A DNA stretch of 64,000 nucleotides, taken from Agrobacterium vitis. Its GTDB lineage: Bacteria; Pseudomonadota; Alphaproteobacteria; Rhizobiales; Rhizobiaceae. A model generated the notes under the pieces. It ran no database searches. It saw only the letters and a list, made by a program, of their open reading frames with translations, and was not told the origin of the DNA. Both the position numbers and the translations under genes were made by a program. Each line of letters starts with the position of its first letter. Within the stretch, counting starts at the first letter, position 1. The stretch is from assembly GCF_013337045.2 (NCBI RefSeq), contig NZ_CP118259.1, positions 1-64,000 of the forward strand, given 5' to 3'. This document shows, piece by piece, positions 18,647-28,542 of this stretch.

Positions 18647-20281
18647 ATGCTATCGAAGACGCAGAGCCCTGTCCTCCCATCCATAGCGAGTGCGGAACTG
18701 GTGCGCACGCGTCTGCTTGCCACCGTCAGTCATGAAATGCGCACGCCGCTGAACGGCATTCTCGGCATGAGCCATCTGCTGAGCCGAACCGATCTGTCCC
18801 CAGAGCAGCGCAATTATCTTTCCGGCATCGTGCAAGCGGGCGAATCCCTACAACAATTGATTGCTGACCTTCTTGATTATACGACCCTTGAAACTGGCCA
18901 TTTCGAACTTCACAATCAACGTGTTTCCCCCAGACGTCTGATCGAAGGCGTGGTCGAGATGTTGTCACCGCGCGCCCATGCCAAGGGCATCGAGATCGCC
19001 GCGACGACACAGTCCGGCGTTCCCGAGGAAGTCGATATCGATGTCGCTCGGCTGCGGCAGGTCCTGTTCAATGTCATCGGCAATGCGGTAAAATTCACCG
19101 TCGAGGGCGGAGTGCTGGTCTCGGCTAGCTGCATTGGCGACGAATTGGTGGTGCGGGTCCGCGACACTGGCCCTGGCATGACGGAAGAGGAACGCACCCG
19201 TCTGTTCGTGGAGTTTTCGCAAGGCGGAGATCCAGTGCAGCGCAGTGGCGGCACGGGTCTTGGCCTGTTCATTTCCCAGCGGTTGATGATGGCGCTCGGC
19301 GGTTCTCTGTCGATTATTGAAACCGTGCGCGGACGGGGAACGTCGTTCGAGATCCGCTTGCCAACCAAGGCGATTGCGCAGGATCGAACCGTTTCCCAGC
19401 GACAGTCGCTGTTGTCAGGGTCCAGCGTCCTGCTATTGGCCCCCGATGGTCCGGCGGCTGAAGGCGCGTCCATGACTATTCGCACGCTTGGCGGGTTTTG
19501 CCATTGGGCAAAGAAAACCGAAGAGGCGCTTGACCTTTTGGATCGGGTCGAGAGGCAGGATGCGACGCTGACGGATCTGATCGTCGATCATCGCTGCATT
19601 TCCGATTACGATGCCAATCTCGCCAGACGGCTGTCCGGCCTTGGAAAAATTCGGCGCATCTATCTGGTCAATCCGGAAGAGCGGCCTGTGCGGCCGCTGA
19701 CCGGTTTCGATGCCTGGCTGATCCGACCGCTGCGTGAGCAAACCTTGAGCGACGTGCTGCGGGGTTTGATGAGTGGTGTGGATGCGGCCCATGTCGATGA
19801 GCAGGATGCCGATGTTTCCCATGCAGATGTCCTGCTGCCGGGGGAAGGCGTGGAGCCGGGCAAACAGGTCCCTGATGTGCTGAATGTTCTGGTCGGAGAG
19901 GACGATTTCGTTAATGCAACCCTGTTGCGGGCCGTTTTGCAGAAAGCTGGCCATATGGTCGGCGTGGTCAATGATTTCGATGCCCTGCGGCGTGAAGTGG
20001 CTTTGGAAGAGGCGGTCAAACTGGACCTGATCATTACCGATCTCGGCATGCCCGGCGGTGATGGCAGCTCAGTTCTGCGCTATGTGCGGATGATCGAGCA
20101 ACTGAAACGCCGCCCGCGCTGCCCCATCCTGGTCTTGACCGGCGATCTCAGGGATGCTGCCCGGGCCGAGGCGCTGACCAGCGGCGCGGATCTGGTCTTG
20201 CAGAAGCCGGTCAATCCCGAGCGCCTGCTGAATGAAATTGCCTCGTTGATGAAAACACATCGTACAAAACTGTACGGCTAG
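18647..20281 (+). CDS. Hybrid histidine kinase lacking an input domain
   Basis: A soluble 544-residue signalling protein. The HisKA domain begins almost at the N terminus, with the phosphorylated histidine His29 in TVSHEMRTPLNG; the ATPase domain has N box NVIGNAVKFT, G1 RDTGPGM and G2 GGTGLGLFIS (to about 245). A middle region (about 258-380) looks like a degenerate receiver. A complete receiver at the C terminus has acidic GEDD, phosphoacceptor Asp465 (ITDLGMPGGDG) and Lys in LQKPV. No membrane helix, PAS or GAF domain precedes the kinase, so the signal must reach it through a partner. No cognate output gene is adjacent. Confidence 0.88.
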   Translation: MLSKTQSPVLPSIASAELVRTRLLATVSHEMRTPLNGILGMSHLLSRTDLSPEQRNYLSGIVQAGESLQQLIADLLDYTTLETGHFELHNQRVSPRRLIEGVVEMLSPRAHAKGIEIAATTQSGVPEEVDIDVARLRQVLFNVIGNAVKFTVEGGVLVSASCIGDELVVRVRDTGPGMTEEERTRLFVEFSQGGDPVQRSGGTGLGLFISQRLMMALGGSLSIIETVRGRGTSFEIRLPTKAIAQDRTVSQRQSLLSGSSVLLLAPDGPAAEGASMTIRTLGGFCHWAKKTEEALDLLDRVERQDATLTDLIVDHRCISDYDANLARRLSGLGKIRRIYLVNPEERPVRPLTGFDAWLIRPLREQTLSDVLRGLMSGVDAAHVDEQDADVSHADVLLPGEGVEPGKQVPDVLNVLVGEDDFVNATLLRAVLQKAGHMVGVVNDFDALRREVALEEAVKLDLIITDLGMPGGDGSSVLRYVRMIEQLKRRPRCPILVLTGDLRDAARAEALTSGADLVLQKPVNPERLLNEIASLMKTHRTKLYG

Positions 20282-20434
20282 ATTCCGGGAAAGTTTCCTA
20301 TTATTATCCTGGAGTTTCCATTGATTTTATGGGAAAAATCGCCATAAAAATCGCAAACAGCGTATCCTGTGTCAACATCTTGTCGCATATCCGTGTTTAA
20401 CAGGTCATGTTTGAACAGAGCCGGATGAACCGCC

Positions 20435-21310
20435 ATGACAGTCGAACTTCTTGATCGTGCAGTCACACCTGAAACGGAGCGTTCCTCCGGTGCGGTGTCC
20501 GGACCTGCTGGTGATGTGCTGGGCCGGATCGGTACGCTGGAAACCAGGCTTGCCCGCAACGCACGCGAGATCGATGCGGCCCAGGCGGTGCGCTACCGGG
20601 TGTTCGTCGAAGAGATGAATGCCATGCTGCCGCCCGATGCGATGCGGCAGAAGCGCGATATCGATGCGTTTGATGAGATCTGCGACCACCTTCTGGTGCT
20701 AGACCACGCTATCGAGGGCGATCCGGAAGATCAGATCGTCGGCACCTATCGGCTGTTGCGCCATGAAGTGGCGCTGGCCAATTTCGGCTTCTATTCCGCC
20801 TCGGAATTTGCGCTGGACGATCTCATCGCCCGCCATCCCGACAAGCGTTTCATGGAGCTTGGCCGCTCCTGCGTCCTGCCGAATTATCGCACCAAGCGGA
20901 CAGTGGAATTGCTCTGGCAAGGAAACTGGGCCTATGCGTTGCGCCACAATATGAGCGCGATGATCGGCTGCGCCTCTTTCCCGGGCGTGCAGCCAGAACA
21001 GCATGCGCTGGCTCTGTCCTTTCTGGCGCAAAATGCCGAAGCCCGCGGTGAATGGGCGGTTCGCGCCCGCCCGGAACTGTTCTGCCCCATGGACCTTATG
21101 CCATCTGAAATCGTCAATGCCCGCAAGGCGCTGTCCGCCATGCCGCCTTTGGTCAAGGGTTATCTGCGCCTAGGCGCGATGATCGGCACCGGTGCCGTGG
21201 TCGACCATGCCTTCAACACCACCGATGTGTTGATCGTCCTGCCAATCACCAGCATTTCCGATCGCTACGTGAATTATTACGGTGCCGATGCCGGGCGGTT
21301 CGCGAGCTAG
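20435..21310 (+). CDS. olsB: L-ornithine N-alpha-acyltransferase OlsB
   Basis: OlsB transfers a 3-hydroxyacyl group from ACP to ornithine, the first step of phosphorus-free ornithine lipid synthesis. The 291-residue protein belongs to the GNAT-like 'hemolysin' family; recognisable stretches include AAQAVRYRVFVEEMNA near residues 48-63 and FMELGRSCVLPNYR in the middle. In rhizobia olsB lies close to mutS and glnD, as it does here, which supports the name. The second enzyme, OlsA, is probably the acyltransferase at 34.9 kb. Confidence 0.88.
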   Translation: MTVELLDRAVTPETERSSGAVSGPAGDVLGRIGTLETRLARNAREIDAAQAVRYRVFVEEMNAMLPPDAMRQKRDIDAFDEICDHLLVLDHAIEGDPEDQIVGTYRLLRHEVALANFGFYSASEFALDDLIARHPDKRFMELGRSCVLPNYRTKRTVELLWQGNWAYALRHNMSAMIGCASFPGVQPEQHALALSFLAQNAEARGEWAVRARPELFCPMDLMPSEIVNARKALSAMPPLVKGYLRLGAMIGTGAVVDHAFNTTDVLIVLPITSISDRYVNYYGADAGRFAS

Positions 21311-21320
21311 GCTATATTAG

Positions 21321-21340
21321 GAAAGCCGATCCCGGCTTTC
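21321..21340 (+). terminator. Possible terminator of olsB
   Basis: GAAAGCCG-ATCC-CGGCTTTC starts 10 bp after the olsB stop. The 8-bp stem is perfect but the following T-run is poor (TCG), so termination is only likely. Confidence 0.45.
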
Positions 21341-21384
21341 TCGAAAAGATCGCTTTCAATAAAAGAAGCTGGTAACTGTCTGGT

Positions 21385-21627
21385 TCAGGTTGAATCTGGT
21401 ACCTTCTGTGGAAGTTGTCTGTTTGCTGAAACGCAGGACGCTGTAGATTTTGCCAGCGATTCATCGTTTGGCATTTCCAGTGGTTGCTCGGGCGGGATGA
21501 CGAGGTCGGCCAATTGCCGTTGCGATAGACCCACCAAATCTGGATGCAGAAGTGGATCTTTGCTCACCGCGCAATTGCAGGCATCCGAAGATCCTGACCT
21601 TGAGAAAAACCTCCAGATAATCTTCAT
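21385..21627 (-). CDS. Small conserved-looking protein of unknown function
   Basis: An 80-residue frame, divergent from the LysR gene 99 bp away. AAGGA lies 7 bp before the ATG. The N terminus is basic and hydrophobic, then comes CNCAVSKDPLLHPDL and QRQLADLVIPP; the 'D-PL-HPD-...-LADL-P' pattern resembles small proteins often found in Rhizobiaceae next to regulators, but I cannot name the family. The C-terminal third looks unstructured. It could be a target of the LysR regulator. Confidence 0.5.
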   Translation of the reverse strand: MKIIWRFFSRSGSSDACNCAVSKDPLLHPDLVGLSQRQLADLVIPPEQPLEMPNDESLAKSTASCVSANRQLPQKVPDST

Positions 21628-21726
21628 GGTTACATCCTTTGCCGTGCTGTGTCAGGCCTTCAAAGGCTAGAGAGTTCTCTGCTATCGGCAATTGAGATTT
21701 TTAGGCGGAGCCTATAGATTTCCTGG

Positions 21727-22686
21727 ATGAGCAAACTCAATTTGGTGCATCTCAATGGATTGCGGGCCGTGGAGGCTGTCGGGCGACTAGGCTCTCTGCA
21801 AGCGGCAGCCGGAGAACTTGGCGTTTCGATCGGTGCCATCAGTCAGCAGGTCATCAAGGCTGAACAGCAGTTGCAGTTGCAATTATTCGAGCGAACCAGC
21901 CGCGGCATGGTGCCAACAGATGTGGCGGAGCCGGTGCTTGACCGTTTGAGTGCGGGCTTTCGGCATTTGTCGGGGGCAGTGGCGCTTGCGCTGAAGAGCG
22001 ATGATACGGTTTTAACGATTTCGGTGGCTCCGGTCTTTGCTGCACGCTGGTTGGTGCATCGCATTGGTGCGTTTTCAGAACGGTTTCCGACGATCCGTCT
22101 CAGAATGGAGGCAAGCGACCGGTTAATCGATCCATCGAGTTCCGATGTTGATCTGTGTATTCGGGTCGGCCGTGGTGACTGGCCCGGTGTGCGGGCCGAG
22201 TTACTGCTGGAACAGAAGGTTTTTCCGGTCTGCACACCTGCCATGGCAAAGCGCCTGCAATCACCAGCCGATCTCCTGGACTTGCCGATTGTGGAAGATG
22301 GCCGGGCGATGTTCAGTTGGGATATATGGCTGGCCGCTGCCGGACTTCCCGGACGAACTGTCCGCACACGGCACGTCTTTAGCGAAGCCTCTCTGTGTCT
22401 GGACGCTGCATTGGCCGGGCAAGGCATATTGCTGGCCTGGCAAACCATTGCTTCGCAGCAATTACAGCAGGGGCAGTTGGTGGCACCCTTCGGGCCGGCA
22501 GTCGCGACAGGGCTCGCCCATTATTTCGTCAGTGCCGAAGGCGCGCGCCGCAATGACAAGGTCGATGCCTTCAAGCGTTGGCTGCGCGGTGAACTTCATG
22601 AGGATATGACCCGCCTCGCCAAGGCAATCCCTTTTCTGGGCGGGCCTTTTCTGGAAGGCCCATTTCTGAAAGGCGAGTGCAGTTGA
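21727..22686 (+). CDS. LysR-family transcriptional regulator
   Basis: A 319-residue LysR-type regulator: winged helix at about 5-63 (HLNGLRAVEAVGRLGSLQAA, LGVSIGAISQQVIKAE, FERTSRGM) and a periplasmic-binding-like effector domain (about 90-300). The HTH resembles the GcvA/AmpR branch. The C terminus carries an odd Gly/Phe/Pro repeat, FLGGPFLEGPFLKGE, absent from typical members. It is divergent from the small ORF at 21385-21627, the usual arrangement for a LysR regulator and target. Ligand unknown. Confidence 0.87.
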   Translation: MSKLNLVHLNGLRAVEAVGRLGSLQAAAGELGVSIGAISQQVIKAEQQLQLQLFERTSRGMVPTDVAEPVLDRLSAGFRHLSGAVALALKSDDTVLTISVAPVFAARWLVHRIGAFSERFPTIRLRMEASDRLIDPSSSDVDLCIRVGRGDWPGVRAELLLEQKVFPVCTPAMAKRLQSPADLLDLPIVEDGRAMFSWDIWLAAAGLPGRTVRTRHVFSEASLCLDAALAGQGILLAWQTIASQQLQQGQLVAPFGPAVATGLAHYFVSAEGARRNDKVDAFKRWLRGELHEDMTRLAKAIPFLGGPFLEGPFLKGECS

Positions 22687-22826
22687 TCTTTGTGTGACCG
22701 CAGCTTTTTGTGGGCAGGTAGGCAGCTTGCCGCTGCATCGGTTGTCATTGTGGCTTGAACATCGTTAGATGTCGTCTGGACGATCCCCCGTGTCCCGATA
22801 CCCTCAATTTTGCAAAGCGTGAACCT

Positions 22827-25562
22827 GTGATCATCGACAAAGCTGCCGAACCGGATGTGCTCAACACCGCCGCCCTGACGTCGCAAGAAAGCCGTGCAAC
22901 GGCGACCCCGATGATGGAACAGTATATTGAAATCAAGGCGAACAATCCCGGTTCGCTGCTGTTTTACCGGATGGGCGATTTCTACGAGCTGTTTTTCGAG
23001 GATGCCGTCGAGGCGTCGCGAGCACTTGGTATCACGCTGACCAGGCGCGGTCAGCATCTGGGCCAAGACATTCCGATGTGCGGCGTTCCCGTGCATGCCT
23101 CTGACGATTATCTGCAAAAGCTGATCACGCTGGGGTTCCGGGTCGCCGTTTGCGAACAGATTGAAGATCCGGCGGAGGCAAAGAAGCGTGGCTCCAAATC
23201 CGTGGTCAAGCGCGACGTGGTGCGGTTGGTCACCCCCGGCACGCTGACGGAAGAAAAGCTGCTGTCGCCGTCGGAGACCAATTATCTGATGGCGCTGGCA
23301 CGGGTGCGCGGCAGCGGCGATGAACTGGCGCTGGCCTGGATCGATATTTCCACTGGCGTCTTCCGCCTGGCCGAAACCAATCCCACCCGTCTGCTGGCCG
23401 ATATTTTCCGCATTGATCCGCGTGAAGTGATTGTCGCCGAAACGCTGATGCAGGACCCGGACCTGAAGCCGGCCTTCGATGTGCTTGGCCGAGTGGTCGT
23501 GCCGCAGCCATCGGTGCTGTTCGATAGCGCTTCGGCAGAAGGGCGCATCACGCGCTATTTCAACGTCAAGACGCTCGACGGTTTCGGCGGGTTTTCACGG
23601 CCGGAAATGGCCGCGGCTTCGGCGGCGATTGCCTATGTCGAAAAAACCCAGATGTCCGAGCGTCCTCCGCTGGGCTTGCCTGAGCGGCAATCCTCGTCTT
23701 CGACCCTGTTCATTGACGCGGCCACCCGGGCCAACCTGGAATTGGTGAAGACCCTTTCCGGCCAGAAACAGGGTTCCCTGCTCAATACCATCGACCGAAC
23801 CGTAACCGGCGGCGGCGCTCGGCTGATGGCTGAGCGGCTGATGTCGCCTTTGACGGAGGTGGTGGCGATTGCGCAGCGGCAGGATGCGGTCGCCCATCTG
23901 TTGACGGACGGTTTTCTGTGTGAGCGGCTGCGTGACCTTTTGAAACGCGCCCCGGATATGCCGCGTGCCCTGTCGCGGCTGGCCCTTGACCGGGGTGGGC
24001 CAAGAGATCTGGCGGCAATCCGGTATGGATTGTCCACATCAGGCGATGTGGCTGGGTTGCTGCGGGGGGCGGTGCTTCCGGATGAGCTTGCCTCGGCGCT
24101 CACCGATCTCGAAATGCTATCGCCATCGCTCGAAAATCTACTGGCCTCGCAACTGGCGGAAGATCTGCCGCTGTTGAAACGCGATGGTGGGTTTTTGAGG
24201 GAAGGCGCGAATGAGGGGCTGGACGAGGTACGGGCGCTGCGCGACCAGTCGCGCCGGGTGATTGCCGGACTGCAATTGCAATATGCCGAGGAAACCGGCG
24301 TCAAGTCGCTGAAGATCAAGCATAACAATGTGCTGGGTTATTTCATCGAAGTGACCGCCGGCAATGCTGGGCCGCTGATTGAGGGTGAGGCCAAGGCCCG
24401 CTTTATCCATCGCCAGTCGATGGCCAATGCCATGCGCTTTACCACGACCGAGCTGGCCGATCTCGAAAGCCGGATCGCCAATGCGGCGGGACAGGCGCTG
24501 GAAATCGAGCTTGCGGCGTTTGAGCGAATGCGTCAGGCGGTCGTGACCGAGGCCGAGGCCATCAAAAAAGCAGCGCGCGCGCTGGCAGTCATCGATGTGG
24601 CCGCCGGTCTTGCCGTGCTTGCTGAGGAGCAGGGCTATTGCCGGCCCCTGGTCGATGACAGCAGGATGTTTTCCATTGTCGCCGGGCGTCATCCGGTGGT
24701 CGAGCAAGCCTTGCGCAAACAGGCGGCCAGCCCTTTCATTGCCAATAATTGCGATCTTTCACCGGTAGGCGATCAGAAGCACGGCGCGATCTGGATGCTG
24801 ACCGGTCCGAACATGGGCGGTAAATCCACCTTTCTGCGCCAGAATGCGCTGGTCGCCATTCTCGCCCAGATGGGATCGTTCGTACCCGCCGGGTCGGCGC
24901 ATATCGGTATTGTCGACCGGCTGTTTTCCCGTGTCGGTGCCTCCGACGATCTGGCGCGGGGCCGTTCGACATTCATGGTCGAGATGGTGGAAACGGCGGC
25001 CATTCTCAATCAGGCGGGCGAGCGGTCTCTGGTCATTCTCGATGAGATCGGACGTGGTACGGCGACATTCGACGGTCTGTCGATTGCCTGGGCGACCGTC
25101 GAGCATCTGCATGAGGTCAATCGCTGCCGGTCGCTGTTTGCCACGCATTTTCACGAGCTGACGGCTCTGTCTGAAAAGCTTGTCCGGCTGTCGAACGTCA
25201 CCATGAAAGTCAAGGAATGGCATGGCGACGTGATTTTCCTGCATGAGGTTGGGGCCGGGGCTGCCGACCGCTCCTACGGTATCCAGGTGGCGCGATTGGC
25301 TGGGCTGCCGGGCATGGTGGTGGAGCGCGCCCGCGCCGTGCTGTCGCAACTCGAAGATGCTGATCGAAAAAATCCGGCCAGCCAGTTGATCGATGACCTG
25401 CCGCTGTTCCAGGTCAGTCAGAGGCGGGAAAGCCGGACGGGGGCAGGGGCGCAGGTGTCGGCGGTGGAAGAGGCGTTGCGAGGCCTCAATCTGGATGATT
25501 TGACGCCAAGGCAGGCGCTCGATGCGCTTTACGACCTGAAAACCACCCTGGCAAAATCCTGA
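22827..25562 (+). CDS. mutS: DNA mismatch repair protein MutS
   Basis: MutS recognises mismatches and starts methyl-independent repair with MutL. From a GTG at 22827 the product has 911 residues: mismatch-binding domain with the Phe-x-Glu-type motif in [11 protein letters not shown], connector, core and clamp, then the ATPase with Walker [10 protein letters not shown] (about 660-668), [12 protein letters not shown] and FATHFHEL, and a C-terminal dimerisation tail. The frame is open to a TTG at 22755, so the first codons are uncertain; no strong ribosome-binding site marks either start. Linked to glnD downstream as in other rhizobia. Confidence 0.95.
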   Translation: MIIDKAAEPDVLNTAALTSQESRATATPMMEQYIEIKANNPGSLLFYRMGDFYELFFEDAVEASRALGITLTRRGQHLGQDIPMCGVPVHASDDYLQKLITLGFRVAVCEQIEDPAEAKKRGSKSVVKRDVVRLVTPGTLTEEKLLSPSETNYLMALARVRGSGDELALAWIDISTGVFRLAETNPTRLLADIFRIDPREVIVAETLMQDPDLKPAFDVLGRVVVPQPSVLFDSASAEGRITRYFNVKTLDGFGGFSRPEMAAASAAIAYVEKTQMSERPPLGLPERQSSSSTLFIDAATRANLELVKTLSGQKQGSLLNTIDRTVTGGGARLMAERLMSPLTEVVAIAQRQDAVAHLLTDGFLCERLRDLLKRAPDMPRALSRLALDRGGPRDLAAIRYGLSTSGDVAGLLRGAVLPDELASALTDLEMLSPSLENLLASQLAEDLPLLKRDGGFLREGANEGLDEVRALRDQSRRVIAGLQLQYAEETGVKSLKIKHNNVLGYFIEVTAGNAGPLIEGEAKARFIHRQSMANAMRFTTTELADLESRIANAAGQALEIELAAFERMRQAVVTEAEAIKKAARALAVIDVAAGLAVLAEEQGYCRPLVDDSRMFSIVAGRHPVVEQALRKQAASPFIANNCDLSPVGDQKHGAIWMLTGPNMGGKSTFLRQNALVAILAQMGSFVPAGSAHIGIVDRLFSRVGASDDLARGRSTFMVEMVETAAILNQAGERSLVILDEIGRGTATFDGLSIAWATVEHLHEVNRCRSLFATHFHELTALSEKLVRLSNVTMKVKEWHGDVIFLHEVGAGAADRSYGIQVARLAGLPGMVVERARAVLSQLEDADRKNPASQLIDDLPLFQVSQRRESRTGAGAQVSAVEEALRGLNLDDLTPRQALDALYDLKTTLAKS

Positions 25563-25572
25563 TCCAGGATCG

Positions 25573-25625
25573 TGCTGCTTTTTGGTTTTGACTCAGTCAA
25601 CGGATTTTAGGAATTATCGGCTATC
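25573..25625. repeat. Degenerate palindromic-repeat copy between mutS and glnD
   Basis: TGCTGC...GATTTTAGGAATTATCGGCTA aligns by eye with the CTGCTGCAT...GATTTAAGGAATTATGCAGTA element near 40.0 kb; the left arm is badly decayed. It shares TTAGGAATTATCGG with the copy at 33.8 kb. Confidence 0.5.
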
Positions 25626-25715
25626 CTGTTGCCCGCAGCGCCTTAAAAACGCTAAACCCGTTACAGACAAAAGCCGCCAGATTCCGAGCGGCAGGGAACA
25701 GATAACCGGACGATT

Positions 25716-28541
25716 ATGACAAAGCACGATCCATCAGACGCAACCCTCCCCGATTTCAAGGCATTGGAGGCGGAATGCATGTCCATCGTGCTCCAGAATG
25801 GCAAGGTGCCGGAAACGCGGGCCGCCATTCTCCCCTTGCTGAAAAAGGCGAGCATAGATGGCCGGGAAGCGGCTTTGCGCCATCTGACCGCCAATGGCAG
25901 CGGGTTGGAATGTGCCGGGATGATTTCCAATCTCCAGGACAATCTGATCGCGCTGGTGCATCGCATGGTCACCCAGTCGGTTTATCCGACCACCCAGCAT
26001 GAATTTGCGGTGGCTGCTGTCGGCGGGTATGGACGCAGCACCCTGGCTCCGGGGTCCGACATCGATCTCCTGTTCCTGCTGTCGGTCAAGGCCGGGGCGG
26101 ATGCCCGCAAGGCGGTGGAATTCCTGCTCTATATTCTCTGGGATCTGGGTTTCAAGGTTGGCCATGCCACCCGTCTGGTCGAGGAATGCATCCGGCTGTC
26201 GCGCACCGACATGACTATCAGGACCGCCATTCTTGAAACTCGTTTCATCTGCGGGGAAGCGTTGCTGGTTGGCGAATTGCAGAAACGATTTGATGCCGAG
26301 GTGGTTGAAAAGACCGCGCCTGAATTCATTGCCGCCAAGCTGGCCGAACGTGATGAGCGGCATCGCAAGGCGGGCGATACCCGGTATCTGGTCGAACCGA
26401 ATGTGAAGGAAGGCAAGGGCGGATTGCGTGATCTGCACACGTTGTTCTGGATCGCCAAATATTATTACCGGATTTCCGATCCCGCCGATCTGGTCAAACT
26501 GGGTGTTCTGTCGCGCCAGGAATGGCGGATGTTTCAGAAATCCGACGATTTTCTCTGGGCGGTGCGCTGCCATATGCATTTTGCCACCGGCAAGCCGGAA
26601 GAGCGGCTGTCCTTCGATCTCCAGCCGGAAATTGCCCGCAATCTCGGCTATAATGCCCGTCCCGGCCTTTCGGAGGTCGAACGTTTCATGAAGCATTATT
26701 TCCATGTTGCCAAAAATGTCGGCGACCTGACCCGGATCGTCTGTGCGAGCCTTGAGGACAAGCAGGCGAAGGCTGCTCCAGGACTGACCGCAGCCATCGG
26801 ACGTTTTGCCCATCGGCCCCGGCGCATTCCCGGCACGCCTGAATTCATCGAGGACAGGGGCCGGATTGCTCTATCCGGTCCGGATATTTTCAAGCGTGAT
26901 CCGATCAACGTCATGCGCTTCTTCCATGTCGCCGACCTGCATGGGCTGGAATTCCATCCTGATGCGCTCAAGGCGATTACCCGCTGCCTGCCGCTGATCG
27001 ATCATGATTTCCGCGAAAACGAGGAGGCCAACCGGCTGTTCCTCTCCATCCTGACCTCTAAACGCGACCCGGCGCTGATGCTGACCCGGATGAACGAAGC
27101 GGGCGTGCTGGGCAAGTTTATCCCGGATTTCGGGCGGATCGTTTCGATGATGCAGTTCAACATGTATCATCATTATACCGTGGACGAGCATTTGATCCGA
27201 TCGGTCGGCATTCTGGCCGAGGTCGATCAGGGGCAGCATGCCGATATCCATCCGTTGGCCGTCAAGCTGATGCCGAATATAGAGGAGCGCAGCGTGCTGT
27301 TCGTCGCGGTGCTGCTGCATGACATCGCCAAGGGCCGTCAGGAGGACCATTCGATTGCCGGCGCCAAGGTTGCCCGGCGTCTCTGCCCGCGTCTCGGTTT
27401 GAACGACAAGCAGACCGAATTGGTGGTCTGGCTGATCGAACAGCATCTGCTGATGTCGATGGTTGCCCAGACCCGCGATCTGCATGACCGCAAGACCATT
27501 ACCGATTTCGCCGAAAAGGTGCAGTCGCTTGACAGGCTGCGCATGCTGCTGGTTCTGACGGTCTGCGATATCCGCGCCGTCGGCCCGGGCGTCTGGAACG
27601 GCTGGAAAGGCCAATTGCTGCGCACGCTTTATTATGAAACCGAATTGCTGCTATCGGGCGGTTTTTCCGAGAGCCCGCGCAAGGAGCGCGCCAAGCAGGC
27701 CGCCGAGCAATTGGCTGAGGCCCTGTCGGACTGGAGCCAGAAGGACCAGAAGACCTATACCAAGCTGCATTATCAACCCTATCTGCTGACGGTGCCGTTG
27801 GAAGACCAGGTGCGCCATGCCCATTTTATCCGCCAGGCTGACAAAGCCGATCAGGCGTTGGCAACCATGGTCCGCACCCATTCCTTCCACGCGATCACCG
27901 AGATTACGGTGCTTGCCCCCGACCATCCGCGCCTGTTGTCGATCATTGCCGGCGCCTGTGCAGCGGCAGGCGCCAATATTGCCGATGCGCAGATTTTCAC
28001 CACTTCCGATGGCCGGGCACTCGATACCATTCTCATCAACAGGGAGTTTCCCATTGACGAGGATGAGATGCGACGGGCCAATACGATCAGCAAGATGATT
28101 GAAGACGTGTTGGCGGGCAAGAAGCGCCTGCCGGAAGTGATTGCCACCCGCACCAAGGGCCGCAAACGTAACAAGACCTTTACCGTTAAACCGCATGTGA
28201 CGATTTCCAACAGCCTCTCCAATAAGTTTACGGTGATCGAGATCGAATGTCTCGACCGTATCGGTCTGCTGGCCGAGGTCACGGCAGTCCTGGCTGATCT
28301 GTCGCTCGATATTCACTCGGCCCGTATCACCACTTTTGGCGAAAAGGTCATCGATACCTTTTATGTCATTGATCTGGTTGGCCAGAAGATCACCAATGAA
28401 AACCGGCAGGGGTCCATTTCAGTTCGGCTGAAAGCGGTGATGAGCGAGCAGCCCGACGAATTGCGTGAACAGATGCCCTCGGGCATGATCGCGCCCGCCG
28501 CGACAAAATCCCCGGCTGCTGAAAAGAAAGCCCGCGTCTGA
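25716..28541 (+). CDS. glnD: Bifunctional uridylyltransferase/uridylyl-removing enzyme GlnD
   Basis: GlnD senses glutamine and uridylylates or deuridylylates PII proteins, setting nitrogen status. The 941-residue protein has the nucleotidyltransferase motif [17 protein letters not shown] (about 103-119), a GlnE-like helical part, an HD hydrolase domain (HDIAKG near 535) and two C-terminal ACT domains (about 727-800 and 837-905). It precedes murJ by one base. Together with rpoN and ptsN in this window it belongs to the cell's nitrogen-control circuitry. Confidence 0.96.
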   Translation: MTKHDPSDATLPDFKALEAECMSIVLQNGKVPETRAAILPLLKKASIDGREAALRHLTANGSGLECAGMISNLQDNLIALVHRMVTQSVYPTTQHEFAVAAVGGYGRSTLAPGSDIDLLFLLSVKAGADARKAVEFLLYILWDLGFKVGHATRLVEECIRLSRTDMTIRTAILETRFICGEALLVGELQKRFDAEVVEKTAPEFIAAKLAERDERHRKAGDTRYLVEPNVKEGKGGLRDLHTLFWIAKYYYRISDPADLVKLGVLSRQEWRMFQKSDDFLWAVRCHMHFATGKPEERLSFDLQPEIARNLGYNARPGLSEVERFMKHYFHVAKNVGDLTRIVCASLEDKQAKAAPGLTAAIGRFAHRPRRIPGTPEFIEDRGRIALSGPDIFKRDPINVMRFFHVADLHGLEFHPDALKAITRCLPLIDHDFRENEEANRLFLSILTSKRDPALMLTRMNEAGVLGKFIPDFGRIVSMMQFNMYHHYTVDEHLIRSVGILAEVDQGQHADIHPLAVKLMPNIEERSVLFVAVLLHDIAKGRQEDHSIAGAKVARRLCPRLGLNDKQTELVVWLIEQHLLMSMVAQTRDLHDRKTITDFAEKVQSLDRLRMLLVLTVCDIRAVGPGVWNGWKGQLLRTLYYETELLLSGGFSESPRKERAKQAAEQLAEALSDWSQKDQKTYTKLHYQPYLLTVPLEDQVRHAHFIRQADKADQALATMVRTHSFHAITEITVLAPDHPRLLSIIAGACAAAGANIADAQIFTTSDGRALDTILINREFPIDEDEMRRANTISKMIEDVLAGKKRLPEVIATRTKGRKRNKTFTVKPHVTISNSLSNKFTVIEIECLDRIGLLAEVTAVLADLSLDIHSARITTFGEKVIDTFYVIDLVGQKITNENRQGSISVRLKAVMSEQPDELREQMPSGMIAPAATKSPAAEKKARV

Positions 28542-28542
28542 T

